The notes below the pieces were generated by a model. That model did no database searches. It worked only from the letters and a program-made list of their open reading frames with translations, and was not told the DNA's origin. 64,000 bases of DNA. Source: Schleiferiaceae bacterium (GTDB lineage Bacteria; Bacteroidota; Bacteroidia; Flavobacteriales; Schleiferiaceae). This document shows, piece by piece, positions 1 through 8,516 of the stretch. The DNA is taken from positions 62,001 to 126,000 of the forward strand of contig JAGYKI010000005.1 in assembly GCA_018401735.1 (NCBI GenBank), written 5' to 3'. Made by a program: the position numbers and the translations under genes. Position 1 is the first letter of the stretch. The number at the start of each line of letters is the position of its first letter.

Positions 1-316
1 CGATAAAAAGGACGATCAGAAGAAGGATCAAGACCAGAAAGATCAGAAGAAAGATCAGGATAAAAAAGACGACCAAAAGAAGGACGACGAGAATAAGGAA
101 GATCAAGACCAGAAGGAGCAACAGAAGGAGCAGGATAAAAAGGAGGACGATAAGCAGGATCCCAATAAGTCACCTTCGCAGGGAAAAGATAAAATTAGTC
201 GCGAAAACGCCGAGCGCTTACTGCAAGCTTTAAATCGCGATGAAGAAAAGTTGCAGCAAAAACTTTTGCAACAAAAAATCAAAGCCAAACCCATTAAAAG
301 CGCAAAAGACTGGTAA
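1..316 (+). CDS. batC: BatC-like aerotolerance protein, C-terminal part (5' end outside window)
   Basis: Open from the window edge (first whole codon at base 2) to a TAA that shares its last A with the batD start (TAATG). About 60 residues of almost pure Lys/Asp/Gln/Glu lead into a conserved-looking tail that begins ISRENAERLLQAL and ends AKDW. BatC proteins of Bacteroidota are TPR proteins with such a charged low-complexity stretch and an 'AExxLxAL...DW' end, and they precede batD. The TPR part lies upstream and is not visible, so the name rests on the tail and on synteny. The protein probably acts in the envelope together with the VWA proteins BatA/BatB. Confidence 0.72.
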   Translation, partial: DKKDDQKKDQDQKDQKKDQDKKDDQKKDDENKEDQDQKEQQKEQDKKEDDKQDPNKSPSQGKDKISRENAERLLQALNRDEEKLQQKLLQQKIKAKPIKSAKDW

Positions 317-2061
317 TGAGACAACTCGGCTTCTATATTGCACTTTTCCTGAGCTTTAGCAGTTTGGCTCAGGTTAGTTTTACTGTTAGCGTAGCAAGCA
401 AAAATGTGCAGCAAGGACAGCGCTTTGCAGTAGAATTTAAAGTAAACCAAAGGGGCGAAAGCTTTCAAGCCCCAGACTTTAACGGCTTTAGCGTTTTGGG
501 TGGGCCTAATACTTCGGTAAGCACCTATATGGATAATAGTGGCACCCGTTTTAACCTTACCTACAGCTATATTTTACAAGCCAATAATTTAGGGAAATTT
601 ACGATTGGCCCTGCTTATATAAAAACTGGTGGACAAACTTACCGTACGGAAAGTATTGATATAACTGTTAGCGAGAAAAGGGAAGTGGGGCAGCAAAATC
701 CCAAAAATGAAGATCTTATTTTAAAAGGTCTTGTTTCGAAGCAAAGCGTTTACCAGGGTGAACCCATCTATGCCCGTTACCGCCTTTATTTTCGAACTGA
801 AATTGGCCAACACAGCTTTAGAGAAGAACCTAATTTTAAAGGATTCTACCGCGAAAATATCAACGAAAAACGCATTGAAACGAGCGAAGAGTATATTAAT
901 GGTCAGCGCTATGTGGCAGCCGATTTACAAAAAATGGTCCTTATTCCGCAGCAGGCAGGCGAACTAAAACCGGGTAATATTGGCCTTAATGTTCCCATTC
1001 GCATCAATTCGGGCCGGCGCGACTTTTTTGGCTTTCCTATAACCCGTACCAGTACCGAAGAGCTAAACGCAGACTTCCCGACCATTGAAGTTAAGCCGCT
1101 TCCCGACAAGGGTAAACCTGATAATTTTAGTGGCGCTGTAGGGCGTTACGATTTTAAGGTGAGCCTAAGCGAGACCGAGATAAGCACCGACGAAAGCATT
1201 ACCCTGCGCCTCGAAATAAATGGCACAGGAAATATTAAACTCGCCGACATTCCCCAACCCGAATTTCCCCAAGCCTTCGAGGTTTTCGATCCTGAAATTA
1301 CTGAACGCAGTAATGTGGGCTCTTACGGAATGAAAGGTTCTAAAGTGATTGAATATCTGCTTGTACCGCGTTACGGCGGCACCTATAAAATTGATCCGAT
1401 TGCATTCAGCTATTTTAACCCGCAAAGCAAATCTTACGAAACCATTAGTAGCGATAGCTACGAAATTAAGGTTAAAGGTGGCCAAGTTTCGCCCAATTTG
1501 GCGGGTCAAGCCCAGATGGGCAGCAATGAAAAAGAAGAGGTGAATTTTATTTCGAAAGAAATTCTATTTATTAAAACCAAAGCAGGCAGGTGGCTAAAAA
1601 ATGACGACCAATTTTGGTTGAGCCAAGGTTTTTGGGGTAGCCTAAGTCTACTTCTTCTCATTAATTTGGGCCTGTATTTCTTTTGGACAAAAGAGAATAA
1701 TAAACGTGCAAACCCCAGCGCTTTACGCGAACAAAAAGCTGCCAAAAAAGCCGCCAAACGACTGAAAAACGCTAAAAAAGCCCTCGATCAAAATCAAGCG
1801 GCAGAATTCTACCAAGCCTTATTGGAGGCCCTTTGGGGTTATTTTTCTGACAAGCTGAAAATGCCCGCTCACGAACAGTCGCGCGAAAGATTACTAGAAG
1901 AATTAGGCCAGCGCGGTCTTTCCAGCCCTACTCAAATACGCTTAGAAAAAATTATTGAGCAAGCAGAAATGGCGCGCTACACCCAAGCTACCATGACGAA
2001 TGCCCAAAACGACTATCGAGAAGCCAGCGCCCTATTAACCGAAATTGAAGGTGAATTATGA
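316..2061 (+). CDS. batD: BatD, aerotolerance operon membrane protein
   Basis: A 581-residue protein with an N-terminal signal peptide (residues 1-19, ending SLAQ). A long beta-rich periplasmic region follows, then one membrane segment near residues 437-457 (GFWGSLSLLLLINLGLYFF). The C-terminal cytoplasmic tail is Lys/Ala-rich and helical. This is the normal BatD ('oxygen tolerance') layout and length. The start overlaps the batC stop and the stop overlaps the batE start (ATGA), so the three genes are translationally coupled. Bat proteins are linked to oxidative stress tolerance in Bacteroides, but the biochemical role of BatD is unknown. Confidence 0.9.
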   Translation: MRQLGFYIALFLSFSSLAQVSFTVSVASKNVQQGQRFAVEFKVNQRGESFQAPDFNGFSVLGGPNTSVSTYMDNSGTRFNLTYSYILQANNLGKFTIGPAYIKTGGQTYRTESIDITVSEKREVGQQNPKNEDLILKGLVSKQSVYQGEPIYARYRLYFRTEIGQHSFREEPNFKGFYRENINEKRIETSEEYINGQRYVAADLQKMVLIPQQAGELKPGNIGLNVPIRINSGRRDFFGFPITRTSTEELNADFPTIEVKPLPDKGKPDNFSGAVGRYDFKVSLSETEISTDESITLRLEINGTGNIKLADIPQPEFPQAFEVFDPEITERSNVGSYGMKGSKVIEYLLVPRYGGTYKIDPIAFSYFNPQSKSYETISSDSYEIKVKGGQVSPNLAGQAQMGSNEKEEVNFISKEILFIKTKAGRWLKNDDQFWLSQGFWGSLSLLLLINLGLYFFWTKENNKRANPSALREQKAAKKAAKRLKNAKKALDQNQAAEFYQALLEALWGYFSDKLKMPAHEQSRERLLEELGQRGLSSPTQIRLEKIIEQAEMARYTQATMTNAQNDYREASALLTEIEGEL

Positions 2062-2804
2062 AAAAGCTAATCCTACTTTCATTTAGCATTCTCCTTTTTT
2101 TACCTGTAGGCCTAATAGCCCAAAAAGAACTTTTTGAAGCAGGAAATCGCGCTTACCAAGCAGAAGACTTTGTGAAAGCCATTTCTCTCTACGACAGTGT
2201 TTTACAATCGGGGAAACAAAACGCCGCTTTACATTATAACTTAGCTAATTCCTACTTTAAAGAAGGTAATATTGGTAAGAGTATTTTACATTACGAGAAA
2301 GCTTTGAAGCTAAAACCTCAAGACGCAGAAATAGAGAATAACCTAGAAATTGCTCGGCAAAAAACCATTGATCGTTTTGAAGAAGTGCCCGAAAACCTTT
2401 TTCAGGCGAGTCGTTTAGCTGTTATTAGTTTACTAAGCCCCGACAATTGGGCGAGAGTAGCGCTTTTCGCTTTTTTTCTGGCCACCATTGGATTTGCCCT
2501 TTACCTCTTTAGCCGGTACCTGCGACTGGGGTTTATCACCATTATTAGTGGTTTAGGCATCACGTTGTTAGCACTAATCTTGGCCTGGAGCCACCAAAAC
2601 TATTTGAATCATAATCAGGGAGTTATTTTATTAGAAGACTCGAGTTATGTAAAAAGTGGTCCGTCTGAAAGTGCTGATGATGTTTTCATTTTACACGAAG
2701 GCACCAAAGCTCTGCGTTTAGAGCAATTTGAAAATTGGTCGAAGATAAAGTTACCCGATGGTAAATTAGGCTGGCTTCTAAGCGAAGAAATAGCTGTTAT
2801 TTAA
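2058..2804 (+). CDS. batE: BatE, TPR and SH3 domain protein
   Basis: A 248-residue protein. A signal peptide (1-21) precedes TPR units at about residues 23-100, including ALHYNLANSYFKEGNIGKSI. Two membrane segments follow at about 133-182, and a bacterial SH3-like domain closes the protein (KSGPSESADDVFILHEGTK). This is the BatE architecture. It begins inside the batD stop codon (ATGA) and is the last gene of the run. TPR and SH3b domains suggest a scaffolding role in the envelope. Confidence 0.88.
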   Translation: MKKLILLSFSILLFLPVGLIAQKELFEAGNRAYQAEDFVKAISLYDSVLQSGKQNAALHYNLANSYFKEGNIGKSILHYEKALKLKPQDAEIENNLEIARQKTIDRFEEVPENLFQASRLAVISLLSPDNWARVALFAFFLATIGFALYLFSRYLRLGFITIISGLGITLLALILAWSHQNYLNHNQGVILLEDSSYVKSGPSESADDVFILHEGTKALRLEQFENWSKIKLPDGKLGWLLSEEIAVI

Positions 2805-2846
2805 CGTGAATTCCCTAAAAATTAGGCTAGCATTTAGCCCTTATCT

Positions 2847-3392
2847 ATGAAAATATCAATCGTTTCCAGCAGTACCCGCAGGGGAAGAATTAGTCACAGA
2901 ATTGCCCTAGCTTTAGAGCAAGCCATCCATGAAAAGGGTCATCAGGCAGAAGTAATTGACCTTGCAGAATTGGCCCTACCTCCTTTTGAGGAGCGTTTTG
3001 CTCTTTTAGAAAATCCCAGCGCCGAATTACAGGATTTAAACCAAAAACTAATCGCTACCGAAGCCTTTATTTTTTTAAGCCCCGAGTATAACGGTGCTAT
3101 TTCTTCGGGATTGAAAAACTTCATCGATCTCTTTGCCAAGGACCCTTTCAGCGCCAAGCCCATTGGGGTGGCCACCGGTTCCACGGGCGCGATGGGAGGA
3201 GTACGAGCGGCTTATCAGCTACAGCAAAACATCCTCACTATCAATGCTTTTCCTCACCCACGCATGCTAATGGTGGGTAAAATGGACCAGGTTTTAGATG
3301 AAAAGGGAAGGGTTGTAGAGCCTAGCTATGGTCGCAGCCAAGATGGGTTTTTAACTGCCTTTCTCGATTTCGCCCAACGCTTGAGTTCTTAA
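2847..3392 (+). CDS. NADPH-dependent FMN reductase family protein
   Basis: A 181-residue flavodoxin-fold protein. The N-terminus MKISIVSSSTRRGR forms the phosphate-binding loop for FMN. The family motif SPEYNGAISSGLKNFID lies at about residues 78-94 and a GSTGAMGG loop at about 111-118. Its length fits soluble NAD(P)H:FMN/quinone reductases (ChrR/YieF type). It starts 42 bp after batE and may be read through from it. It converges with the dGTPase gene with only 2 bp between the stops. The in vivo electron acceptor cannot be told. Confidence 0.85.
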   Translation: MKISIVSSSTRRGRISHRIALALEQAIHEKGHQAEVIDLAELALPPFEERFALLENPSAELQDLNQKLIATEAFIFLSPEYNGAISSGLKNFIDLFAKDPFSAKPIGVATGSTGAMGGVRAAYQLQQNILTINAFPHPRMLMVGKMDQVLDEKGRVVEPSYGRSQDGFLTAFLDFAQRLSS

Positions 3393-3394
3393 AA

Positions 3395-4777
3395 CTACAC
3401 CGCGGGAACCGAAATCCCACGCAGGTTACGGTAGAGTTCCAAAGCGTAATTATCCGTCATTCCACTTACATAATCCAGCACAGTCATTACCTTTTCGTAG
3501 GCGCTTGCGCCAGATGTGTATTTATATTGACTAGGAATTAAACTGAGGATTTTGGAATGCCTTTTTTGCGCTTGATCCTCACTAATTAGCACCGCTTCTA
3601 CTAGATCTTCAATAAGGCCACTCATAATTTTGAAGCCTGCTAGTTCAATTTTCACCACCGATTCGTGGTTGTAGATTTTACCGATAGACTTCTTTTCAAT
3701 GATGCTTAAAGCCTGTTTTAAATCGGCTAAGGAATCCATCAAACTCGTTTTAAACTGACCCCTTAAAATGGCTTCGCGGTTCTCTATAAAGCTATCGGCG
3801 CAGCGGTTTACCAAAGCCGTTATGGCCTTAGCCCGTAAATAAGCCACCGATTCGTTTTTATCTTCCCGCAAGGTCTCCAAGTTTTGTCGCAAACGACTCA
3901 TGTCGCTTTTGCCGTCGGCTTCTATCAAGGCCATTAAATCATCGCGTACCTCCGCGAAGCTTAATATTCCTAAACGATGGGCGTCTTCATAATCGATAAT
4001 GCTATAACAAATATCGTCAGCGGCCTCTACTAAGTAAACGAAGGGATGGCGGAAATAAGCACGTGGAGTGCGGCTATCTTCCAACATACCAAACTCCTTA
4101 ATTAGCTTATCAAAAACCTCCGCATCACTTTGGAAGTAACCAAATTTCGACCGGTGTTTGCCTTGAGATTTATCACGGGCTAAACTTTCACAGGGATATT
4201 TTAAAATACTGGCAAGCGTAGTGTAAGTAATTTGATAGCCGCCTTTTAAACGGCCATTGAACTGTTTCGTTAAGATGCGTAGGGCATTGGCATTTCCTTC
4301 AAAATGCGTTAAATCTTCCCATTCACCGGGCTTAAATGCCGAGCGAAAACCTTGATCGTTTTGACGATCTAAAAAATACTTAGAAATGGCTTCTTCCCCC
4401 GAATGACCAAAAGCAGGATTACCTAAATCGTGGGCTAGGCATGCCGCTGAAATAACTGCTTTAAGCTGATCTTGGTAAAACTGCACCGAGCGGGGATTGT
4501 CTTTAATTTCGGGTAACTCCGCCAGGCGTTCACCCACCATCATACCCAAAGAACGGCCTACACTAACCACTTCAAGCGAATGCGTGAGTCTATTGTGCAC
4601 GAAAACACGCTCGGGCAAGGGAAACACTTGAGTTTTGTTTTGCAGGCGGCGAAAGGCCGATGAAAATATAATGCGATCGTAATCGCGCTCATAAACCGAG
4701 CGTTCATCGAAACGAGCGATATCCTCGCCAAAGCGCATGGGACTATAACAATTGTTCCAGTTTATTTTTTCCTGCAT
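3395..4777 (-). CDS. dgt: Deoxyguanosinetriphosphate triphosphohydrolase (dGTPase)
   Basis: A 460-residue HD-domain protein that hydrolyses dGTP, and often other dNTPs, to the nucleoside and triphosphate. The HD metal site is visible as RLTHSLEV (His66) and AHDLGNPAFGHSGE (His116-Asp117), with a later AADDICYSIIDYEDA. The N-terminal FDERSVYERDYDRIIFSSAF region is characteristic of the family. Such enzymes control dNTP pools and can restrict phage. It is convergent with the flavin reductase gene and divergent from the BioD-like ATPase gene. Confidence 0.92.
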   Translation of the reverse strand: MQEKINWNNCYSPMRFGEDIARFDERSVYERDYDRIIFSSAFRRLQNKTQVFPLPERVFVHNRLTHSLEVVSVGRSLGMMVGERLAELPEIKDNPRSVQFYQDQLKAVISAACLAHDLGNPAFGHSGEEAISKYFLDRQNDQGFRSAFKPGEWEDLTHFEGNANALRILTKQFNGRLKGGYQITYTTLASILKYPCESLARDKSQGKHRSKFGYFQSDAEVFDKLIKEFGMLEDSRTPRAYFRHPFVYLVEAADDICYSIIDYEDAHRLGILSFAEVRDDLMALIEADGKSDMSRLRQNLETLREDKNESVAYLRAKAITALVNRCADSFIENREAILRGQFKTSLMDSLADLKQALSIIEKKSIGKIYNHESVVKIELAGFKIMSGLIEDLVEAVLISEDQAQKRHSKILSLIPSQYKYTSGASAYEKVMTVLDYVSGMTDNYALELYRNLRGISVPAV

Positions 4778-4846
4778 AGCGCGAAGTTCGGTAATTTAAA
4801 AATGTGAAGAAAATATAATCTCTCTCTAAAATTTAGGCTTAATTAG

Positions 4847-4854
4847 TACCTTTA
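4847..4854 (+). promoter_or_regulatory. Near-consensus -7 box (TACCTTTA)
   Basis: TACCTTTA matches the Bacteroidota -7 consensus TAnnTTTG except for the last base. It lies 45 bp before the ATPase start at 4899. No clear TTTG is seen at the expected -33 spacing, so this is a weak call. Confidence 0.35.
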
Positions 4855-4898
4855 AAACCCTCTAAGTACGCATCTGCCCGCGAGCAAATTACTACACC

Positions 4899-6005
4899 AT
4901 GAAGAAATACCACACCTTATATGTTGCCGCTTCTAAACAGCATGTTGGCAAAACTACCTCTACGCTAGGACTCGCTTATTGCCTGCAAAGATTGGGCTTG
5001 GATGTAGGCTACTGCAAACCCGTTGGTCAGTCTTTTGTAGAATTAAACGACCTACGTGTGGATAAGGATACCATTCTGTTTTCTGATTTAATCCGCTTCG
5101 ATCTGCTACCTGAAATTCATAGTCCGGTTATTTTAGGCACGGGCGCCACCACTGATTTTTTAGATAATCCCGAAGACTTCGATTATCCGCAAAAAATAAT
5201 GAACGCAAAGGCTGAGTTAGAAAAGCGCAAAGAGCTTACCATTCACGAAGGTACGGGCCACCCGGGAGTGGGTTCGGTGGTAAACCTATCTAATGCACGA
5301 GTGGCCAAAATGCTTGATGCAAAAGTTATCTTTATTGCCGAGGGTGGTGTGGGTTCGACCATCGATATGATTAATATGTGCATCTCCCTTTTTAGGGAAG
5401 AAAAAGTGCCCATTTTAGGCATTATTGTGAATAAAGTGCGGGAAGATAAGATTGATAAAATACGTCCTTATCTGCAAAAATATTTAGATAGCGTTGGCAT
5501 CCCACTTTTGGGAATGGTACCTTATGATCGCACCTTGGCTTATCCGGTAATGGGCACTGTGGCAAAGGCCATTTTTGGAAAAGTTCTCGCCAATCCTCAT
5601 AATTTAAAAAACAAGGTGGCCGATGTTTTAGCAGGAACCGTTATTGATCGTGCCAAATTAGAGAAGCGTAAAAACCTATTATTAGTGGTGGGAGCGCATC
5701 GATTAGACAATGCCATAGAACGCATCATTCATATAAACAATGAGGCTAATGTGGAGGAATGGCCTTTAAGCGGCATTATTATTTGCGGTGAAGGCGAGGT
5801 AAGCGACGAAACTAACGCGATAATTGACGAATACGAAACGCCTTTATTACACACCGAATTAGATACCTATGGGGTTGTTTTAAAGGTTTCACGCATTGAA
5901 GTTAAAATTAACCGCGACACCCCCTGGAAAATTAAGCGCGCTATTGATCTTTTTGAAGAAAACGTGGACCTTGATTATATTTTAGCCCAAATTAGCAAGC
6001 CTTAA
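4899..6005 (+). CDS. BioD-like / DRTGG-domain ATPase (phosphotransacetylase N-terminal-type)
   Basis: A 368-residue protein. Its N-terminus, YVAASKQHVGKTTSTLGLAY, is a P-loop of the dethiobiotin-synthetase (BioD-like) fold. The next 200 residues keep BioD-type features (EGTGHPGVGSVVNLSNA; VPILGIIVNKV). A DRTGG-type domain begins near residue 220 (TVIDRAKLEKRKNLLLVVG). The same two domains form the N-terminal half of long phosphate acetyltransferases, but no PTA catalytic domain follows here, so it is a stand-alone form. This suggests an allosteric or nucleotide-sensing role; the substrate is unknown. It is monocistronic. Confidence 0.75.
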   Translation: MKKYHTLYVAASKQHVGKTTSTLGLAYCLQRLGLDVGYCKPVGQSFVELNDLRVDKDTILFSDLIRFDLLPEIHSPVILGTGATTDFLDNPEDFDYPQKIMNAKAELEKRKELTIHEGTGHPGVGSVVNLSNARVAKMLDAKVIFIAEGGVGSTIDMINMCISLFREEKVPILGIIVNKVREDKIDKIRPYLQKYLDSVGIPLLGMVPYDRTLAYPVMGTVAKAIFGKVLANPHNLKNKVADVLAGTVIDRAKLEKRKNLLLVVGAHRLDNAIERIIHINNEANVEEWPLSGIIICGEGEVSDETNAIIDEYETPLLHTELDTYGVVLKVSRIEVKINRDTPWKIKRAIDLFEENVDLDYILAQISKP

Positions 6006-6110
6006 TGCTCGATTTTAAATTAGCTAAGGCCTTTCCCTAACCCACTATTTATGGCGGTTATGTGCTAATTGCCATCAGGCTTTTTCGGCCTTATTTCAAA
6101 TCTTCGCTTT

Positions 6111-6146
6111 AGCTTTCCGCCTGGCGGCGGTTTTTGGAAGCTTTAG
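6111..6146. repeat. Nested hairpin at the left edge of the repeat element
   Basis: A perfect palindromic core CCGCC-T-GGCGG (6117-6127) lies inside longer complementary ends: AGCTTTCC at 6111-6118 and GGAAGCT further right, near 6136-6142. It abuts the inverted-repeat element that starts at 6148. It is not followed by a T-run, so a terminator is less likely than a repeat-associated structure. Confidence 0.45.
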
Positions 6147-6147
6147 T

Positions 6148-6404
6148 TAACGTGAGTTCGACTATAAATCATAGCCTCAGATTTTCAACAAAAGACAGAA
6201 GTCTAGATCGTGCAGCGGTAGCGGGCTACAGCAAATAGACAGATGAAGTATTCACTTTTATTGGAAAAACCATTTAGTCCCCTTCTAAAAAGAGGCTTTC
6301 CGCGCCTCTGCTTCTTGCAATAGCCCGCTATTGCTTCACTGCATAGGCTTGAAATCCACTATTTACAAGGGGTCTGAGGCCTAATTTTACGTCGAATTCA
6401 CGTT
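6148..6404. repeat. Imperfect inverted-repeat element (non-coding)
   Basis: The left end reads AACGTGAGTTCGAC (6149-6162). The right end, read on the other strand, is AACGTGAATTCGAC (6404-6391). The similarity continues inward: both arms have GCCTCAGA (6174-6181; 6379-6372 on the other strand), and both have a TAGCGGGCTA block (6219-6228; 6330-6321 on the other strand). Total span is about 257 bp with no coding potential. A related sequence occurs at 42157-42262 and a short piece at 10381-10418. It looks like a non-autonomous dispersed repeat; a MITE-like origin is inference. Confidence 0.6.
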
Positions 6405-6774
6405 TAGTTATAACGGTATTCAGCTCGATCCTTCACGGCGGCTTTACTGCAGTTATAGCCCTATTTTCGGATTTAATATTGGGTAATGGAAAAGTCTGGA
6501 AAAATTTTGTGACTTAAGCATTTTGCGGCGCGAAGACGCCTGCAAAGCCTATGACTACGCCATTTCTAGCTTTGAGAATAGCGCGATATTTTGGTGTTTT
6601 CTTATTGTATAAAAACCACCGACAGAAATTATAAATTCCAAGACATGGTGATAAAAATGCTGCCATTGCATCCGCTAAAAAAACGAGCAGTAGAGCTTCA
6701 ACTCGAACTCGTACCGTATCAAACATAAGTTAGACAGAAAAGCTAGCATCAGGGAAGACGAAAATTTGTGCTAA

Positions 6775-7299
6775 TTACTCCAGTGGCTTCGCTTTTACTA
6801 AAAAACGGCTATTAAGCTCGATGTCTACCGCATTGAATAAAAACGCCTTGGTTATGGTTACAACGCGCATGTCATATTGCGCTTTTTTAAGGTATTCTTG
6901 AAGATCCGTACCATTAATTTGCAGAAATATCTGTCTAACATTTGGGTCTGGGTCTACTAAATTGGCAATTTGTTTTTCGGCTAAACCTTCCGCATTAATA
7001 TAAACAGTAATGGATTCTACGAAATTAAAATTTCCTTCTGGTGGATTTAGTAGTTCCAAACTGAGGCTGCTTAGGCTCACTTCATTTATCAAGTTAGCGC
7101 TAGTATTATTGCTGGAAAAGCTAGTAGCAGAGTTTGTTTCAAGATTGGTAATCGTATCACTTATTGCAACATTTACCACAGTATTAGCCGGAAGGCTATA
7201 TTGCCCCGAAGTACTGAGGTAAAAGCTAAGCTCTGGTTCAACATTTCTGCAAGAGCCAAAGAGTAATATGGAAAAAGAAAGTAATAGGTACTGTTTCAA
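6775..7299 (-). CDS. Hypothetical lipoprotein
   Basis: A 174-residue protein that begins MKQYLLLSFSILLFGSC, a lipoprotein signal with lipobox FGSC. The mature part is Ser/Asn/Thr-rich and beta-stranded, with no family I recognise. I chose the TTG at 7299 rather than the TTG eight codons upstream for two reasons: it gives a compact signal peptide, and a TACATTTG -7 box (7321-7328) overlaps the upstream start. It stands alone. It is probably attached to the outer membrane or inner leaflet; function unknown. Confidence 0.6.
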   Translation of the reverse strand: MKQYLLLSFSILLFGSCRNVEPELSFYLSTSGQYSLPANTVVNVAISDTITNLETNSATSFSSNNTSANLINEVSLSSLSLELLNPPEGNFNFVESITVYINAEGLAEKQIANLVDPDPNVRQIFLQINGTDLQEYLKKAQYDMRVVTITKAFLFNAVDIELNSRFLVKAKPLE

Positions 7300-7320
7300 A
7301 ACGGCAAAGCTTAGGACTAT

Positions 7321-7328
7321 CAAATGTA
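7321..7328 (-). promoter_or_regulatory. -7 box TACATTTG for the lipoprotein gene
   Basis: On the minus strand TACATTTG fits TAnnTTTG. It lies 22 bp before the chosen TTG start and overlaps the longer alternative start, which argues against the longer form. Confidence 0.45.
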
Positions 7329-7593
7329 ATATTTAGCCTGTTACTTTGGCACGCTCTTTATTCATCGACACCATTATTTTTAAAAAACCAATTCCACCTT
7401 CTAGCTAAAATAAAAATTACCTTTTCACCGCTAACTACTGCGCTAAAAAGTCCACTAAAACATGTGAAGAAATGTATTTTCCCTTTTCGCGGCAGGCTAG
7501 CAAATTAAAAAGGACTGTAAAGCACAGGAAACGCGGAGTAAACTGCCAATAAAAAGGCTTTGGTAAAATTTTTCGATAAATCGAAAAATACCA

Positions 7594-7601
7594 TATATTT
7601 G
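7594..7601 (+). promoter_or_regulatory. -7 box TATATTTG for tRNA-Ala
   Basis: An exact TAnnTTTG match that ends 14 bp before the first base of the tRNA. The only upstream TTTG (7559-7562) is 31 bp away, too far for a standard -33 element. Confidence 0.55.
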
Positions 7602-7614
7602 CCCTCCCAAAATA

Positions 7615-7689
<75 letters not shown>

Positions 7690-7692
7690 CCC

Positions 7693-7732
7693 AAAAACCC
7701 AAAACACCGGTTATCGGCGCTTTGGGTTTTTT
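7693..7732 (+). terminator. Terminator after tRNA-Ala
   Basis: AAAACCCAAA pairs with TTTGGGTTTT around a 17-nt loop, followed by further T residues. It lies directly after the tRNA and fits an intrinsic terminator. Confidence 0.7.
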
Positions 7733-7976
7733 CTTGCACTTTTTTAAGCAAAAAGTTTTCTCTGCCCTGAAATTTAGATGAGTTAATATCGAGAGAAAGA
7801 CCGTTCAAATAATTATTTGAGACGAATTATTTGCTTTCTCCTTTGTTACGCTAAAATTTAATCTACTAATTTTTAGGTAATTAAATCGTGTTGTATGAAT
7901 CAAAAAATTTTGTCTTCAAAAAATTACAACCTTTCACTACACTCGGCATCTTTAACATAGAAAGCGAATAAACAGC

Positions 7977-8516
7977 GTGGAAGAGATCGGAATTTGGGTT
8001 AGTAATTGGAAAAAGGGCGATGCGGCTGCAGCCCGTAGTCTTTACGAATCCTGCAACAAAGCGAGCTACAATAGCATTCTGCGTATTGTGGGCCGTGAAG
8101 ATATTGCCCAAGACCTGCTACAAGAAACCTTCATTTTAGCCTTTAATCGTATTCATGACCTAAAGAACAATAAAAGCTTCCCCGCTTGGCTTAAACGCAT
8201 TGCAATAAACCAAGCGCTGCAATATTACCGCAAGCACAATCCCATTAAGGAAGATGAATGGAAAATTGAAGAGCACGAGGAAATAATGGAGGAAGAGTTT
8301 AATAGCTTAAGTGAACTTGATATTGCCGATTGGCTTAAAATAATTGAGGAATTACCCGCTAAATGCAGATTGGTTTTTCAACTTTTCTATTTAGAAGACC
8401 TCAAACACGAAGATATTGCTATGCGCTTGAATATCAATATCTCCACTTCAAAAAGTCAATTGCGCTACGCAAAAAGCAGAATAAAACAAAAACTATTAAA
8501 TAGTCATGCAAATTAA
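7977..8516 (+). CDS. ECF RNA polymerase sigma factor
   Basis: A 179-residue sigma-70 family protein. Region 2 lies at about residues 14-80 (REDIAQDLLQETFILAFNRI, then the SFPAWLKRIAINQALQYYRK helices). Region 4 lies at about 115-170 (LPAKCRLVFQLFYLEDLKHEDIA, then a helix-turn-helix NISTSKSQLRYAKSRI). It starts with GTG and overlaps the next gene by 11 nt. The coupled membrane protein is the natural candidate for its anti-sigma partner. The signal sensed is unknown. Confidence 0.9.
   Translation: MEEIGIWVSNWKKGDAAAARSLYESCNKASYNSILRIVGREDIAQDLLQETFILAFNRIHDLKNNKSFPAWLKRIAINQALQYYRKHNPIKEDEWKIEEHEEIMEEEFNSLSELDIADWLKIIEELPAKCRLVFQLFYLEDLKHEDIAMRLNINISTSKSQLRYAKSRIKQKLLNSHAN

Larger units (their letters stand above)
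6006..6774. other. 769-bp gene-poor gap
   Basis: No convincing gene is seen. The stretch holds a GC-rich hairpin (6111-6146), an imperfect inverted-repeat element (6148-6404) and a featureless right part. A minus-strand open frame at 6514-6726 has no recognisable motif. On the plus strand about 6590-6726 can be read as a protein tail (ending in LELVPYQT then a stop) with no start, which may be a gene remnant. Confidence 0.6.

Noticed and set aside
1..180. Lys/Asp/Gln-coding repeat-like DNA as a tandem repeat or mobile element
   Set aside because: It is in frame with the BatC tail and encodes the charged low-complexity segment that the family normally has.
103..468. 121-codon minus-strand frame over the batC/batD junction
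   Set aside because: It is a shadow of the coding strand; its Cys/Ser/Phe-rich translation is the complement of Lys/Gln/Glu codons.
6514..6726. 70-codon minus-strand open frame in the gap
   Set aside because: No motif, no promoter or ribosome site, odd composition, and it lies antisense to a possible gene remnant. It is best explained by chance.
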